From Nepenthes gracilis (Eukaryota; Streptophyta; Magnoliopsida; Caryophyllales; Nepenthaceae): 64,000 nt of DNA. The position numbers and the translations under genes were made by a program. The stretch covers positions 6,191,501-6,255,500 of the forward strand of contig BSYO01000033.1 in assembly GCA_033239525.1 (NCBI GenBank). Reading direction: 5' to 3'. Shown piece by piece: positions 27,601 to 42,600 of the stretch (the stretch's first letter is position 1; every line of letters begins with the position of its first letter). The notes below the pieces were generated by a model that searched no databases, was not told the origin of the DNA, and worked only from the letters and a program-made list of their open reading frames with translations.

Positions 27601-30600
27601 AGCTATCCTGCAAACCAAGCAATATAATATTTATTTATACCTCATTGCCAGGTAACATATACATCATCCCCTCCTCATTCTATTGCAGCAACCAATCATG
27701 AGATCAGAAAAATAGAGTATTGACTTGAAGAGGATTGAATTTTGTTACTTAAAGTTCAGTGAAATATTGGTGGACCTTTGGGATACGTATTGTCACTAAA
27801 GCAGAATGGTTGAACAGAAATGCAGATGACTATTTATTGTGGTACCTATATGTTGCTGGTCCATAGTTTGAAAATAGTGGTTTTGTCTCATTCTTTCTGG
27901 AGTCTTCAGTTTTGTTGAACCACGAATATTTTGTGGTACATTCTTTAAGCATTTATTGAAAGTTAGATTTGGTAGGAACGTTGGAGGGATTGGAATTGGC
28001 ATACCATCCATCTTAAATAAAATGGATATGAATCCTACATTCTCCCTTAAGAACTTGAGTCTGCATGAAACATGTGGACATGATAAATGGTAATGCAATG
28101 AGACTTGTGCAGACATAGCTGAAATACGTATACAACCTTGCTCAAAAATTATGTTTAGTCCAAGGTTTTATAGCCCAGGACATCTACCAAAAATGCCATT
28201 TGTGTCTACACCTTCCTTTAGGAACATTGGCTAATTATAAAGCAAAAAATAGATTCCATCAATGGTTATTATCTGATATTGATCAAATAAATTATGGCGG
28301 GATGTTCATTGGCTTGACATTGTCTAGGCATAGAATCAACTGCTATAAAAGACTGTCCAAACAGCTAACGATTACTACTGTAGGAGGTATGAAAAATGAG
28401 GAAAAGAGACAAGCCCAGTGAAGGATGAAACACCCTACAGCTGGGAATAAATGAAGAATTTAATATGCTAAGCTATGTAAAACTCATTTCAAACCAAAAA
28501 AATAATCTCTGTAATAAACCTTGCAATTCTAATTTGCTGTAGATGAAATAAAAAATTTCTCCACAAATATCATTGTTGTCAAACATTCACAATGCTATTA
28601 AATACAAAAATTTTGTAGTTCTTTGCTGAAAATATACACTCATTAGTATGATTACCAAGCTGCTACTAAAGGAAAAAAGGCTAAATGATGAATGATTAGA
28701 ATTTTATGCTGGGACTCCAAATCATTTGACTATGTTAAGCTTAATATCGACAGATTCAATTAATCAAGTCATACACATGTAGATGTGGTCCCAAAGTCGA
28801 AATGTGCTTATGATATACAATGCAAAGCCCTTTTCTCTAGCTAGTCATACACACGTTGATGTGGTCCCAAAGACGAAATGCACTTATGATATACAATGCA
28901 AAGCCCTTTTCTCTTAAAAAATCACCTGAGCTTCCGCAATGTTTCTGTTTGATGTCACTGTCCCAAGTGGTTCATTTATTCAATCATATGCCATGGTTCT
29001 TTTGAGCCTAGCTTCAATATGTTGATGACTTGGTGTAGCAATGTTTATTGTAATGCCAGTTGGCCAGCATCTGTTTATCAAAGATATGTCATTGCACTTA
29101 ATAATAAGCGATAATTTGTTATGATTTTCTATGGAGATTTGGCAGACCCTTCCGGTCTTCATTATATCATGTACAGGCCTAACCTTGTTTTCCGTAGTTT
29201 TCTTGTTTTAGTATATAACTTTTCCATTAGATGAATGGAAAACAATTTGGTAAACAATTTCCTAGTTTTCTGTTTTTGTAAAATAATTTTCCAAGTTTGT
29301 ACAAGCTCTCTAGTTTTTCTTCTGAAAATGGAAATATAAAATGAAACTAGATTTTTGAAAGTAAATATGCACTTATTTTTTTTCAGATTCCCAATCCTCC
29401 ATCTATAACTCATATTGTAATATGTCTGTGAATTGAAACTGAAAGTGATCTGCTTATTTATTTTTGTGATTTCTATATTATCTGACTACATACAAGTTTT
29501 TAATTTGCTTAAGTTCTGTAGGTTTCTTTTTTCCCCGTTGGGTTTACTGTACAAGTGTCATGTTGTGCAAATTCATAGTCATTGCATGTACCATAATACA
29601 TGATGTTGGATCTGACTGTTCATCATATGTTATTTCAGAGTTCCTGAAAGACCTGACTGTTCTTTTTTCATGGTAGTTCAAAGTTCCTGTAAATGCTTTT
29701 CAGTTTCAGCTTTCCATTTTCATTGTGTGCAGCAAGTGAATCAATGATTGTCCCTTAATGAAGCATTATTTTGAGATAATATAAATTGATGGTGCTTAGC
29801 ATATGTTTTTTAACTGTTTTCCTAACCAGTAGCCAGGTAGTCTGTCTAGGAAAGGTATTCATGCCTTAACTCCAGAAAAAAGTTCCATCTACAAAGTCCA
29901 AAGGGAAGTATGGTTTCTGTTGTATAACAAAAGACTCAAATTTATAAGGACCGCCCCCCACCCCCCCAAAAAAATGCTGCTTTCCTCCCATAGAATTATC
30001 ACAATGTTAAATCTTGCCACTTTATGATTTGTCTTCTCTCTATTCTTGAAAATTCTCTTGGAAGTGAATCACATTCTTATCAGGACGGAAATGTATCAAT
30101 GCCTTGAGCAGTAGTATGTTGTGGGATGACACTTTTCTTATGTCTCCCATGTGGTACTTGCTAGCACGCGCTTGTGATATAGATAAGTCAACCATTTTTC
30201 TGATATTATCACCCCAAAGTGTGTAGGTACAAGTCTTTTGAAGGAAGCACTCTTCACCCTAAATGAAAATATCGATATTGGTATTGATCGTAACTATATT
30301 AATTATTGACATATCAAATAATATATAGTTGTATTAATATATTGGAAGTAAACAATTTTTAACGAATCATAAGTTGACAGGCATATTGCTATACGGTGAT
30401 GTATCACAATTTATCATGATATTGGTAAACATTGGTATAAGGCCCCCTAATACCAATACAACTAGCTTAGCTTGCTTGTTTCCAAATGGGAGAAGATCAT
30501 TCCTTTATATTGGAATGTCACATCCTAAACCTACAACTAGGATTATCCTTCCATTTTTCATTGTGGATGGTCAGCATTTATCCTCTTAAATATTCTCTAG

Positions 30601-33600
30601 ACTCTACAAATATTCCTCTAAAAATGTTTTCAATCCTTCTACATCCTATCTATTCAAGAATATTCTAGAGTAAGTATATATCTTCTCAAATTTCTATAAT
30701 GTTCTAAGTTATCCTAAAAATCCATAAATTCACGTAGACAATTGCCTACCCTACCTATACATCTTTGTACAGCTAAGCTATACATGCGTGTGTCCTTTGT
30801 TTGCATGGCACATTTGTGTGTGGCATAGCCTGTGTGCTCCTCAGCCATCCGTGACACTCCCCCACCTACATTTACAATGCCCTGGTATTGAAGAGGCATC
30901 ACAATCCTGTCACTTTGGCTTTCTTCGTCTCTCCTTTTGCACCTCGTCCCTTGACTTATGTTAACTATGGATGATCATTGCTCGTCCCTTGAGCTCAGAT
31001 CTTCCTCTCTTGTGCTAGCCTCATTAAATACGGACAACCCCTGGTATAGTTGAATGGCACCAATGCTATTGTCCAAGTGGAAGAACTCCATACGTTGGAT
31101 GAGTGGTAGTCATCTAGGTCTGGTGCTGTGAAATAGTTCTTCCACGTCTCCAATCATTGTTGGTACATTGTGCAGAACTCCTTGGATAGGGATGGGGCAA
31201 GAGTTCACTGCCCTTGTCTGGCTTGTCTTTGTAATTAAGCCAAGCTTATACTTTGGATGTTCATAGGCATGAAGTTATAAGTTGCTCATGTATCCAAAAT
31301 TGCCACCGTGGAGTTTTCTCTTGATGTCAATATCTGCATACATCATCTCATGACCTTGTTTGCTCATCTGACACTGCCTAGATTGTGTAGATGTGCTGCA
31401 TTGCCCCCAAGTGACGTGGCTCGTCTTTTTGGACCTTCATTTACTTTTTGGAAGGAATATAACTTCCCAAGTTGAGGGTAGTCCCTCCCAAAGTGTGGGA
31501 CCCCTCACTTAAGAAGCATCCATCTTCGCCTTTGGCTTTGCCATCCTTTGCCCGAGTCGTGTACTTGCCTCCACCTTGATTTCTAATTGACCTGGGCTCA
31601 TCCAGATGATCATGAAACTCTAGGGAGAACTCATGCTGTGATACTCATTGGGTGTGTCTCCTCCACCTTTGGTCTAACCACCCTCATGATGATCTTTAGC
31701 TAGCTTCAAGTCCATCAATAACTCCATAGCAACCATAGCATCACTCACTGTCGTGATCTGATGCCTCTTGATCTCCATCCTTGGCCATAGTTGCAGTGCT
31801 GTCATGAAGCTGAAAGTGTTCATCTTTGGTCATGTTAGGTTAGGCACTTATAGTATTAGTGAAGCAAACTCCTTCACATAGTCGCCAACCGACCCATGTG
31901 TTTCATCTTCCTCTTGTATATACAAGCGAGGTACTCTACGTTCTTCGCTTAGAACAGCTTTTGTTTTCTTCTTAAAATCATTCCTAGTTATGTAGTGTAT
32001 AACCCCTTCTCCACCTCATGGCATTTGTTACTGCACTATAGCATGCCATTGAATTGTAAAGTTAAGGGTCAGAACCCTTACCTTATCCTATTGTTTGACC
32101 ACCCATGTGGTCTCAAAGTACTCCTCTATCTTCCATGGGAGGTTATCCAACTGCTTGGCACCTCGTGCACCAGCAAAATGCTTAGTCTTAGTGTCTCCAC
32201 TTTAATTGATTTGGTGATTGCACTGTCAGTCACTGCCCTCTTGTACATGGACCAATCCTTCTCCATTGATGCAACGTCAGCTGCTAGGTTATGCACCATA
32301 GCTTCCAACTTGCCGATCATTCCTACCAACACCCCTTGAATGTCTCTATGTCCTTGTGTAGCTCTGCAGTAGTGGATTCTACCATATCCACCACCGTTTC
32401 CTTAGCCTTGGAACTTCCTCTTGAGGTTGTGAAAGCCTTCCCCTGGGTTCTTGACATCTCCCATGACTTACTCCACATGAGAAAGTGTACCTTCAAACTG
32501 AGAGGAACGCACTTCATGCGCTCTTCTTCTTTACTAACACCTCACTGCCCATGGTGCTCTCCCTACTGGTAATGTTGCCATCCGACATGATATAAGGCTG
32601 CCCCTTGTGTATACGTGGACTAGCTCCCTTGTGGCCTTAGTCTTCCTTATCTGTGTGGAATGTTTGCATGGTATATTTGTATAGCACATAATATCTATAC
32701 TCTTTGGCCATCCGTTCCATGTAGCTGGATACCTGGTTGAAGGATGGGCAGCTCATTCCTCATGCTCCTTTTATATACACCATCAATTTTCCATGCTAAA
32801 AAATTTTTCCCCTTCCCTCACCTCTCCTCTTCTAAAAGGGATTAATAGAAATACTCATCATTGAGATCTTTTCCCATACCTTGGCTTATCTGTTGTCAAA
32901 CTTTAGGTGGTATCACCCTCTTATCTATGGCCTTGGAGCTTCTTCTCATTGTGCAAATTCATTTTTTTTTTCACAGTTCAGATTCTTACGAGCCTCTTGA
33001 CAGAATTGCACACCCATACAATCCATCCTATTCATCACTGTAGGAAGCTCTCAAGGGCCAATAGTTCATGAGATACAGATATGCAACCAGTGTGTCAAGG
33101 GGACTCTCAACTGTGTGATTTTCAATATGGTGAAATTCTAGATCACTGAATGGTAGATATCATATCTAATTAGGTTAGACTTAGTACCAGGTATGGATTA
33201 ATTTGTGTAGCCATTGAAACAAAATTCTTGTCATGGAGGAGGCTTCTGCATATTTGAATGATAACAAATTCACGTGCTTATATATCTTGATCTGTCATTT
33301 TCTATTAGTGTCAATAACTTCACTAACAGCCTTAACAGTATAACTCATTGTGAAATATATGCAAGGACTGACTGAAATTGATGTACTGTTTTAGGCAGTT
33401 CTGGAGAAGCAGAGTTACATGCTTGTTGGCAGGCATGATGTTGAGAGCTTGATGCGGCTTGATCCTGCCAGTGAATGTTTACCCAATTCACTTGATCTGC
33501 CAATTGTCTATACCAATGTTTCTGATGCCAATGCTGTTGAAGTTGAGACACAATTGAGTGATCTCCTGTTGAGCTTGAGGCCAATCAAGCAGGTATGCCT

Positions 33601-36600
33601 GATTGTAGTGCACTAGTACTTGTACTATTATTTGTATAATGATTTGTGTTCTGGCAAAGATTATTTTTTTCTTGTTAAGTATCTTCCAAATTTGTCCTCT
33701 TTTATTTTTATACCTGTCTTTTTGACCACTATTTGTTCTCCCTTCTCTGGAGGTACCATGTATGATTTATGCCTATCCTATACTATCGCTTATTTTAAAG
33801 TGAAAATGCAAAGAAAGGAAAAGTTTGTTGACTTCTTTATCTTATGCAGGAAAATCTAATTCATGATGGAAACAAACTTATTCTGCTGGCATCACTTAGT
33901 GATTCACTGGAGTATGTTGCTGACTCAATTGAAAGGCAAGTCCTCTTGTTTTCTTGTGAATGTGAATTTTTATTTGATTAGTTGCATCAAGCCTCATGCT
34001 TCTAAATTTGTTCATAATGAAAGCAATGCAGTCCAAAAAATGACTTGTATCAAACCAAACTAAGATTTTTCCCACTATGTGAGGTTGATTGCATGTATTT
34101 TTCACTACAATTCAGCTATATTGCAAGAAAATTATATTCAATACACTGGGAGTGCCATGTCATTCAGTTGTGCCAACTAATAATAGACGTAACCATCATG
34201 CATCTCAATAATAAACATGTTAAACTTATGTCTGGAAACTTACTGTCTTTAGTAATTGGAGGTACCATGGAATGAATTCCTGGGATATTACCTTAACTGC
34301 TATAGCTGGTTTTCTCTGCCAGCCATGTCTAGGAACATACTTGATGGCTTGCATTAAGCTTTTCTTCTCTTCTGCCCCTTCATATCATCTTAGAGGCACG
34401 CTATATTTCTCTTCACATGAAAAGTCTCAAATTTTACTTCTTTTGACTCCACCCCAACTTTCTCCCCAATAACCATTTTGAATCTAATCCATCCTTGTAT
34501 GGTCAGACCACACGCTCATTTTAATTTTACATGTCTGCACGGCCATTGTTTTGAACATGTTGCTACAAAACCATCCACACATTTCTGCTAAAAAAAGAAT
34601 GGCCTAATAGCCACCTTATTGTATTTATACTTTTGAGTAATATTCTCTGATTGCATTGGATGTCATAGTCCTTAAATAACTTATCCGTTTCATTCAGCCC
34701 ACTTTGATATTGATGTCCATGTCTTTTTGGCCTATTGACCCAAAATTTGAAAGTCTCTCCTTTTTTGGGCTTTCAACCCTAATCCCACCATTTATCTCTG
34801 CACTTGCACTGTACTGAAATTCATTTTTTTTGTTCTAGTACTACTACTACTACTACTACAACCTTTGACTTTTAGTGTCTCCCTCCAAAATTCTTAGCAG
34901 CAAACTGGTTCCCTGGTCTCATCCAACAATAAGCTAGCATTAACGCACATTATCTTTGATTTGCCTAATTAGTTCTTTTAAAGTTAATGAAAACTAATAT
35001 GAGATCGAACTGACGCTTGGTTTAAGTCTATTGTAATTAGAAAAGCCTGGTCTCATCCACCAATTCGTTGCACATGTTCTCATCATACGTCTTTTATAAT
35101 TGTGCAACAAAAGTCACTTTTTCTCTTAAATTCACGAAAGGACTCATCTTGGATTTGTATCTTATTATGTAGGTCCTTTTGTGTTTCCTTAAATTGCCCC
35201 ACTACATGCCTTAACAAATAAATAACTCCATATGAGACTCTCCTAGCTTGAATTTTAGTTGGTTCTTGTATCTAGCCTTGACCTTCTTTTGATCATCCTT
35301 TTTTCTCAATTTCATAGTATGACTCACAGACTTATATCTCTGAAGTTGCTATGTTGATCATCTGATAATTCAAAACTATTTTGAAATTATTGTAGCATTC
35401 TTGCTCTTAGAAAAATTTCTTGCTTAATTAATCCTTTCTCTTTCTTAACTTCTTTCCTACATTAGATAGTAGTAATTTGCTATTCTTTAAGTGCTAACCA
35501 ATTGGTGACAATGCCAACAAAGTCATGATTTGTTTTTCTTTTTATTTTTTCTTTTAGCTATTTAAACAGTCATGTAGGGAGTGATAATAAGGGATTTGTA
35601 CTAGTACACAAGGATTTTTGGTTTTGAAGATAAAATAATTAGGGACATGGATGAAAATATCGGTTTTGTTTGTAGTTGTATCATTATCAGACATATTGGA
35701 CAATTCAAAATGTACATGTTGGTGTTGGGTAAATTGAAAGAAAATTTTTTCTGAAAATTATAAACTGACGATATTATATCTACTAATATATTATGATATA
35801 TCCCCGATACGGCGATATATCGCGATACTGTGGCGGTGTTAGGAAATATTGGTATTTGGGGCTTAGTACTGAAACAAATGGACAATATTTACATCTATGA
35901 TTTGGGGGATAGGTTTGAAGAGTCCCTTATGATCGTGTTATACTTAATTCTTAGTTTACGAAAAGAATTGTGCACATTATTAACTTGTCTTGGTGGATAT
36001 AATAATGACTGTGTCCTTCATTTGAAAATCAAAGGCCATGGTCAATGTACTTGACTTGTTCTGATAAGTTTAGATAACAAAATATTTAGATTTGAAGGAA
36101 TAAAAAATCGTAAAATTTGGAGAGAAAATATCAGCAAACAACCTTTGGGTGGTGGACACTGGAGAATATGTAAAGAATATATGGCTTAAGATGGTAAAGT
36201 CTAGCAAATGTGAGTCTTAGGAAAATCTAGAGGAGGAAGAGTAGTGCTGGTTCTTGGTGCTAAAAGAATGTCAAATGATTTGAAGAGAAGTAATTTTGTG
36301 CTCATTTTTAAGAATAAGGGAGAGATTCAAAATTATATGAGTTATCATGGTTTTAAATTAATAAGTTTTGCAATATGTTTGTGAAAGACTACTTGAACAA
36401 AGGTTGCGATAAGAAACAACCATGTTGGAAAATCAGTTCTGCATTATGCTAGAGAGATTAACCGTGGAAGTTTCACATGTTTTGAAAATGTTAATGGAGG
36501 AATTTAGGGAAAAGAAAAAATACTTGCAGAATTTTCTTTGACCAAGATAAGGGTTATAATAGGGTGGCCAGTGAAGTTATATGGTAGGTGTTAGAGCTGG

Positions 36601-39600
36601 TAAGAATATATAGGCGTTAAAGATATGAGGGGATAATGATTAGTGTTACAATTATAGGGAGAAATACTGAGAATTTTCTAATATGATAGGAGTACATCAA
36701 AACTTTTAGTCCATACTTGTTTCCCTTAATCGTAGATGAATGTATAAGATATGTTTAAGATGATGCCTTTTGGTATATATTATTTATAGACTACATTTTA
36801 ATTGAAAGAAATGGAATATGTATGCAAGCAAATTTAGCACGATATGGCTCTAGAATCAAAGGGCTTTATAGAGTAATAAACAAGTTAAAAATTAATGATC
36901 GAGTTATTCCTAAATATTATAGATGCCGTTACATTGGATCTAGAATTAAAAAGATGGAGAGAGTATGTAATGACCTAACACTGAAGATTATGTAGATTGG
37001 CTGAAATAAAGAAATGCATCGGTTGTGTTTTGTGGTCAAAAAATACTTCTAAAATTGATCAGCTATTAAGATTTATTATTTTTATAGATCAGAATAATGA
37101 ACAGTTTAGCAAAACCGATCTAAAAGAGTATTGCGGAGATGAGAATATTAAGATAAATGAGTGTGTTACTATGAAAGATATGGACTATGATAGATCAGAA
37201 TGTGAGAGTATGTAATGACCTAACACTGAAGATTATGTAGATTCGCTAAAATAAAGAAATGAATCGGTTGTGTTTTGTGGTCAAAAAATACTTCTGAAAT
37301 TGATCAGCTATTAGACTCATTATTTTTATATATTAGAATGATGAACAGTTTAGCAAAACCGATCAAAAAGAGCATTGCGGAGATGAGAATATTAAGATAA
37401 ATGAGTGTGCTACTATGAAAGGTATGGACTATGTTAGATCAGAATAATGGATAATTTAGCAAAACACATGAAAAAGGGCATTGCGGATGTGAAAATATTA
37501 AAATAAATGAGCTGGCTACTATAAAAGAGAAGAAATATGTATATCCGTAGCCATCTCTACCGCACTTATAAAAGAAAAAAAATGTGGGGATGATGATTAA
37601 GGTGATTTGGACACTTATGGCATAGGTCATATGAAGCTTTGGTGAGAAATAGTTCTTTGGTTGATGTTAGGGGCCAAAAGAAAATGAGAAGTCATTCTAA
37701 AACTCTGAGTTAGGTAATGGAAGGAGATATAAAATTGCTCATGCTTTCAGAAGATGTTGCACTTTACCAAGCCAAATGGTAGAAGCAAATTCTTATAGCG
37801 ACTCTACTTAGTAGGACTTTATAGAATCTGTTGTTGTATTCATGATTTTTACTTTATGAAGTCTGTTTTATGAATTTTCTTATTTGATTTTATTTGATGC
37901 ACCAGCAGATCCTTTGGATTTTGAAGTAATTTCAGATTCTTTTTTCTTGCATCATTCCAAGTGTTCTTATGCCTCCCCTCCAGATGCCTTTGACTTTAAT
38001 CAAACCACTCATTGCCTCACTATACAGCTTACCTTTTAAGTGGTTGAACGTCAAGTGTCAACTTCTATAATACCTATGTCTAGCATGCTAGAAATTGTTT
38101 TATTTATGATATTCATGTTTAGAGTTTTATCACATATTCATTTTAATGTGGTCATTTGTACAATTTACTTGCGTTGTTTCCTAAATTGTCCAACCATTTA
38201 ATCCATTTGACATAGCTGGTCCATTGGCTTCCCTATAAAAATATTTAGATTTTAAATATTTGAAGGTCATGTAAAACAATCATTCTTCATCTTATTTGAC
38301 CGTCCTCAACCCGTTGCATTGCATATTTTTAATTTTGTTTTATGGGAGTATACTTCCAATGTGACAATTTCAACTAATTTGATGTATTTCCTTTCATCAA
38401 TTATGCCACACCTCCGGATATGTGTTTCGCAATGACATCACAAGAATGGCTCATAAAAATTGTTTCCCTATTAAAAGGGGATTAACAAAAATAAATTTTA
38501 TGTGGGATGCATTATTTTATGTGACATACAGGCTTGGGAAAATATTCCCTACTGCATGTGTTCAAGGAGAAGAAAAAGACAGCAGACAGGGAATTCGACG
38601 AAGAGAAACAAGCATGCCTGCAAAGGATCTGATGTCATTTGTAGATGAGTATAGGAAACTGGCTATTGATTGCCTTAAGGTTTTACGTATAGAAATGCAG
38701 TTGGAGACAGTCTTCCACATGCAGGTATGTAGTGTTTATGCAATTTATGTATTCCTCTTGTTCTCCTCAATCCAAACCAGAGTTACAAGCTTTTCAACGG
38801 TTCTTTGTTGGCAAATCCTAGACCTGATGGGTGAATTCACTGTAATCAGGAAATGACAAGTAGGGAGTACATGGATGACCAAGATGCGGAGGAGCCAGAT
38901 GATTTTATTATTTCACTTACTGCCCTGGTATTTTCTGTCTGTAATCTTTGATATGATAAGAATTAAATTAAGTCAATCACCTATTCCTGGGTCATTTGTG
39001 TGAATGCCAGATTAAGAAAAGTCTGGTGTCACTGCTATTTAATTGAATGGACTGAGGCTGTAAGCGTCCAATGCCTTTCTCATTAGCCTAATTGGCCCTA
39101 AAATTTCTATCCTGCTAAGATATTAAGAGGGAAAGGAAGACCACAAGCCTACCTTCCAAGAAAAGTAGAACATAAACCTAATGCTTGGGAAGCTGCATGT
39201 CACGTCTTTCCTAATTTGTATATACTATGTGTCATGCTAATCAAAGCCTTGGGTTTTTGCAGAAGTAATTATCACCGTAATGTTTTCTCATTAGAATTTC
39301 TTATGCATATCTAAATTTCAAGTTCTGGATATGGATGGAGCAGATTTTGTGTTCTTCATCAAGTGCTCAATCCATATCTGAAGATGAAACTGAAAACAGA
39401 CTTGATTTTAATCACTACTGTTAAATATGCCCCTTATTGTGAACCAATTAACCGAAAAGAGGAGGTTTCATTAAGCTGAAGAAAAGGAGGGAAACAATCT
39501 CTTAACTTATGAGTTATCCCAAGTTTTTTGGTTTACTTAAGTTAAACAAATATAAGTGGCTTTGGAGAGATGGTGATCCCAATTGCATACCTCTTCGTTG

Positions 39601-42600
39601 ATTTAAATGTGTATCTGTGTTCTTATGCACACAAACAATAGAAACTAAAAGCACCATGCTGCTATGTTCTAGTTTAATTTTATGAGACAAAATCTCCCAC
39701 AGCCATAACAACTTTAGTTTTTTCTAAAATATTGTTGTTTACATTCATAATTATTTCACTTTAGGGAAGATAAATTACTCATGAAGTCTGAATTTGTTCT
39801 GTTTTCGATTGAGTGGAGGCTCCATAAAGACTCCACTATTGGCCCTTGAAGGGTTTCTTAGTGAACTTCTAATTTTCAAAAATAATTGTTTCGTTTTCAC
39901 ATACCTCTCCCTGCAAAATTCCCTTTCTGATAGCACTTGCCTTGGCTGCATAAAAGAAGGAAGGGGTGGGAGGAAGCAAGCCTTAAGTGAAGGCGCAAAA
40001 CAGCATTAACTTCCTCTAATTAGTTTCGAACCTGATGAAAGGCGTGTTATTAACTCATGTATATAAATTAAATCTTACAGGTCTTTTCCAAATATGATAA
40101 ATGCAGATAACACGCAGGGATGAAGAAATTGCTCCTTTTGTTGTTGGGATAAAGCGGAGTTACATATTTGGTGGAATCTGTGGTGTTGCAGCGCATGTTT
40201 CAATCAAGGTTTATGCATTTTTTGCATCATTCATTCTGGATGGTGAAGCTGCCAGTGCATCATGCTTATTTTTTTTTTATTTCCACTATAACTAATTCAA
40301 GTACTGTGTCTACTAGGCTTTGGCTGACATGAAATCAATCAATCTCTTTGGCATCCAGCAGATATGCCGAAATTCCATAGCACTGGAACAAGTAGGTCTC
40401 ATTCCAAGTTGATTGAATTACTCATTTTTTATGTTTCCATGTGTGTTGACTCACTGAGAATACATATTACCACTGGAACAAGTAGGTCTCATTCTAAATT
40501 GATTGAATTATTTGTTGTGTGTGTGTTGACTCACTGAGATGTACATACTGCTTGGTTACTTTTATGTAGCATGGTTCTCAATAGCACCTGAAAACAGAGG
40601 ACCAGGATGCTACATGCAATAAGCCTAGGATGGCATTGGGTAACCAGGTCTATTGAATTTAGAAATTAATAAAAGATACTCTGTGAAAAATCAGAAAAAG
40701 AACTCAATAAATAAATGACCAGTGGTTCACGTGAGAGTCTGCCTATCACCTCAGGTGCAAACATAAACCTTACAATTGGTCTTAGGCGCAGATTGGTTGG
40801 GCCTGGAATTCGGAATTGCAATTAGAATCTAAGCCTAATTTCAATTCTATTGTTTGACATCAACTGGAATTGAAATTCTAATTCTATGTTCCAATTTCTT
40901 GGTATTGAAAAAATGTTTTGGATAGATATTTATAATTTTTAGAGATAGAGTAAAAAATTATAATTTTGAGACTGATAATTCTGTTAGTTAGATGATAAAA
41001 TTAACACGGCGAGACCTATTAGATAAAATATTTTTGGTTGTTTGGATCAGATAGAGGTGGGCACATTATGGTTTTATTTTTTCATTTGTTTTTTAAAAAA
41101 TTATATAAAAGTATCTCAAAATAATGTGTATCTATAAAATATTATCTATATTAAAAAAAAAAAAAAAGAAATTAAAGATGTGCTACAACTGCTCCAAAAG
41201 TAATTCAATCCACTTACGATGTTGGTTTTCAAGATGCCAGATCTTTAAAAACAATTCAAAGAATACCTGACTGAAGTAGAAAGCATTCATCAGTCTTATT
41301 ATTATTATTATTATTTGACAAGAAGAGCTGAATATCGAAGGACACTTGTCAAACCCAACTCCCAGACATTAAGAGCTAGTTTGCAGCACGTGATAGGATC
41401 TAGTTGAACCATGAACCTGCAAGGCTAGCAGACAAGACAATCAAAATTTATCTGAATGGAATGTTAAATTATATATCTTGGTTTTTCAGAGCAACTAATA
41501 TTCGGTGTAATTAATTTCGGAAGTGTAAATTTTTTGCTGCCCACTCTAGTCCTTATTGGAAGACCACTAGCTGACATATTCCCAAAAGCTCATTGAAAAC
41601 ATATAGCTGAAAATTTGTTATTTAAAGGTGTGAGGTAGAATGACCCTGTAAATAATAATTCATCAAAAACACACAGCAATATATTTTTCTGAACCGATTA
41701 GAAATTTATCTTATAGTGTCGCATAGTCTAGTAGTCACAGTTTGGTGCCCAGCATGTACCCCATTGAAAAGGCAAACTCTTGGAACAGAACCCTAGAGGT
41801 TGCTCCTATCCCACGCTATGTAGCCCTTAGCACCATGCATCACTCTTATTCACAGGCATACAAACAAATAGTGTGTGATACTGGTGTCCTCTATGAGCCT
41901 TGGGGGTCCCTTACACTGTGCCTAAACATAGTGTAGCACTTAGCACCGTCCACATTTCAACAAATAGTGTGGGACCCTAGAGTTGGAGTTGGTTCCCACC
42001 ACACCTGAACATTATGTAATCCTTGGCACCCCATATAGTGAAAATAGCATATCAACAATGAAGAGATCCAAACCAATCCAAATAAAAAACAGTGGTTTGG
42101 CAATGCCAGTCTCTTTGTCCAAATCACACTTTGGTTTAGTTGTGGACTCAGAGATAACCAAGCGAAACAAACTGAACCGTATATAGGAAACCAAGGTCTT
42201 TTTTGGTCTATATAGTATACAACAACACAATTCACAGCACAATACTTCTTTTTACAACAAAGTATGGTGGAATATTATTGTTAGTATTGTGTTTTGTTAT
42301 TGTTTAATTTGATGTTTTTATATAATACCTGGAATTAAATATTTGATTTTTAAACGAATGAGTTTGATGGAACTAACCAAGGCAACCCTCTTATGGTGGT
42401 CTGGGCGGTTTGTCTCAATGTAACGGGTTAGTTTAGTTTGGTATTAATCAAGATCTCAATGTGCAGTTTTTTCCATTTTACTTAACAAATCACACTAACT
42501 GATCTATGATCATCCCTAGGGTACACACCATTTTTTCTATTATACCATTGGCTGGGAATTTCATGTGTATATTGCTTCTATTCATATAGGGCACTTAATT

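Larger units (their letters stand above)
26378..33394 (+). other. 7.0-kb SEC8 intron with gypsy gag relic
   Basis: GT-AG intron. Contains ATATCG repeats 5 and 6, a 76-bp tandem repeat and a gypsy gag relic. At 27550-27640 a short frame reads AGRYGGYGGGCNNYSQINSY, which may be another gag tail but is too short to classify. Nothing else recognised in 27640-28760, 28920-30260 or 32580-33394. Confidence 0.8.
33936..38531 (+). other. SEC8 GC-AG intron 2 (4.6 kb)
   Basis: Exon ends TCA ATT GAA AG and the intron starts GCAAGTCCTC; the next exon starts G CTT GGG AAA, giving the conserved ADSIERLGK. Contains a (CTA)n run near 34841-34859, ATATCG repeat 7, a LINE relic and a 245-bp tandem repeat. Nothing recognised in 34100-34840, 34860-35640 or 37530-38530. 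Confidence 0.9.

Noticed and set aside
34841..35600. Possible additional LINE or SINE sequence
   Set aside because: No RT, endonuclease or tRNA-like motif could be read in any frame; only a short CTA repeat is certain.
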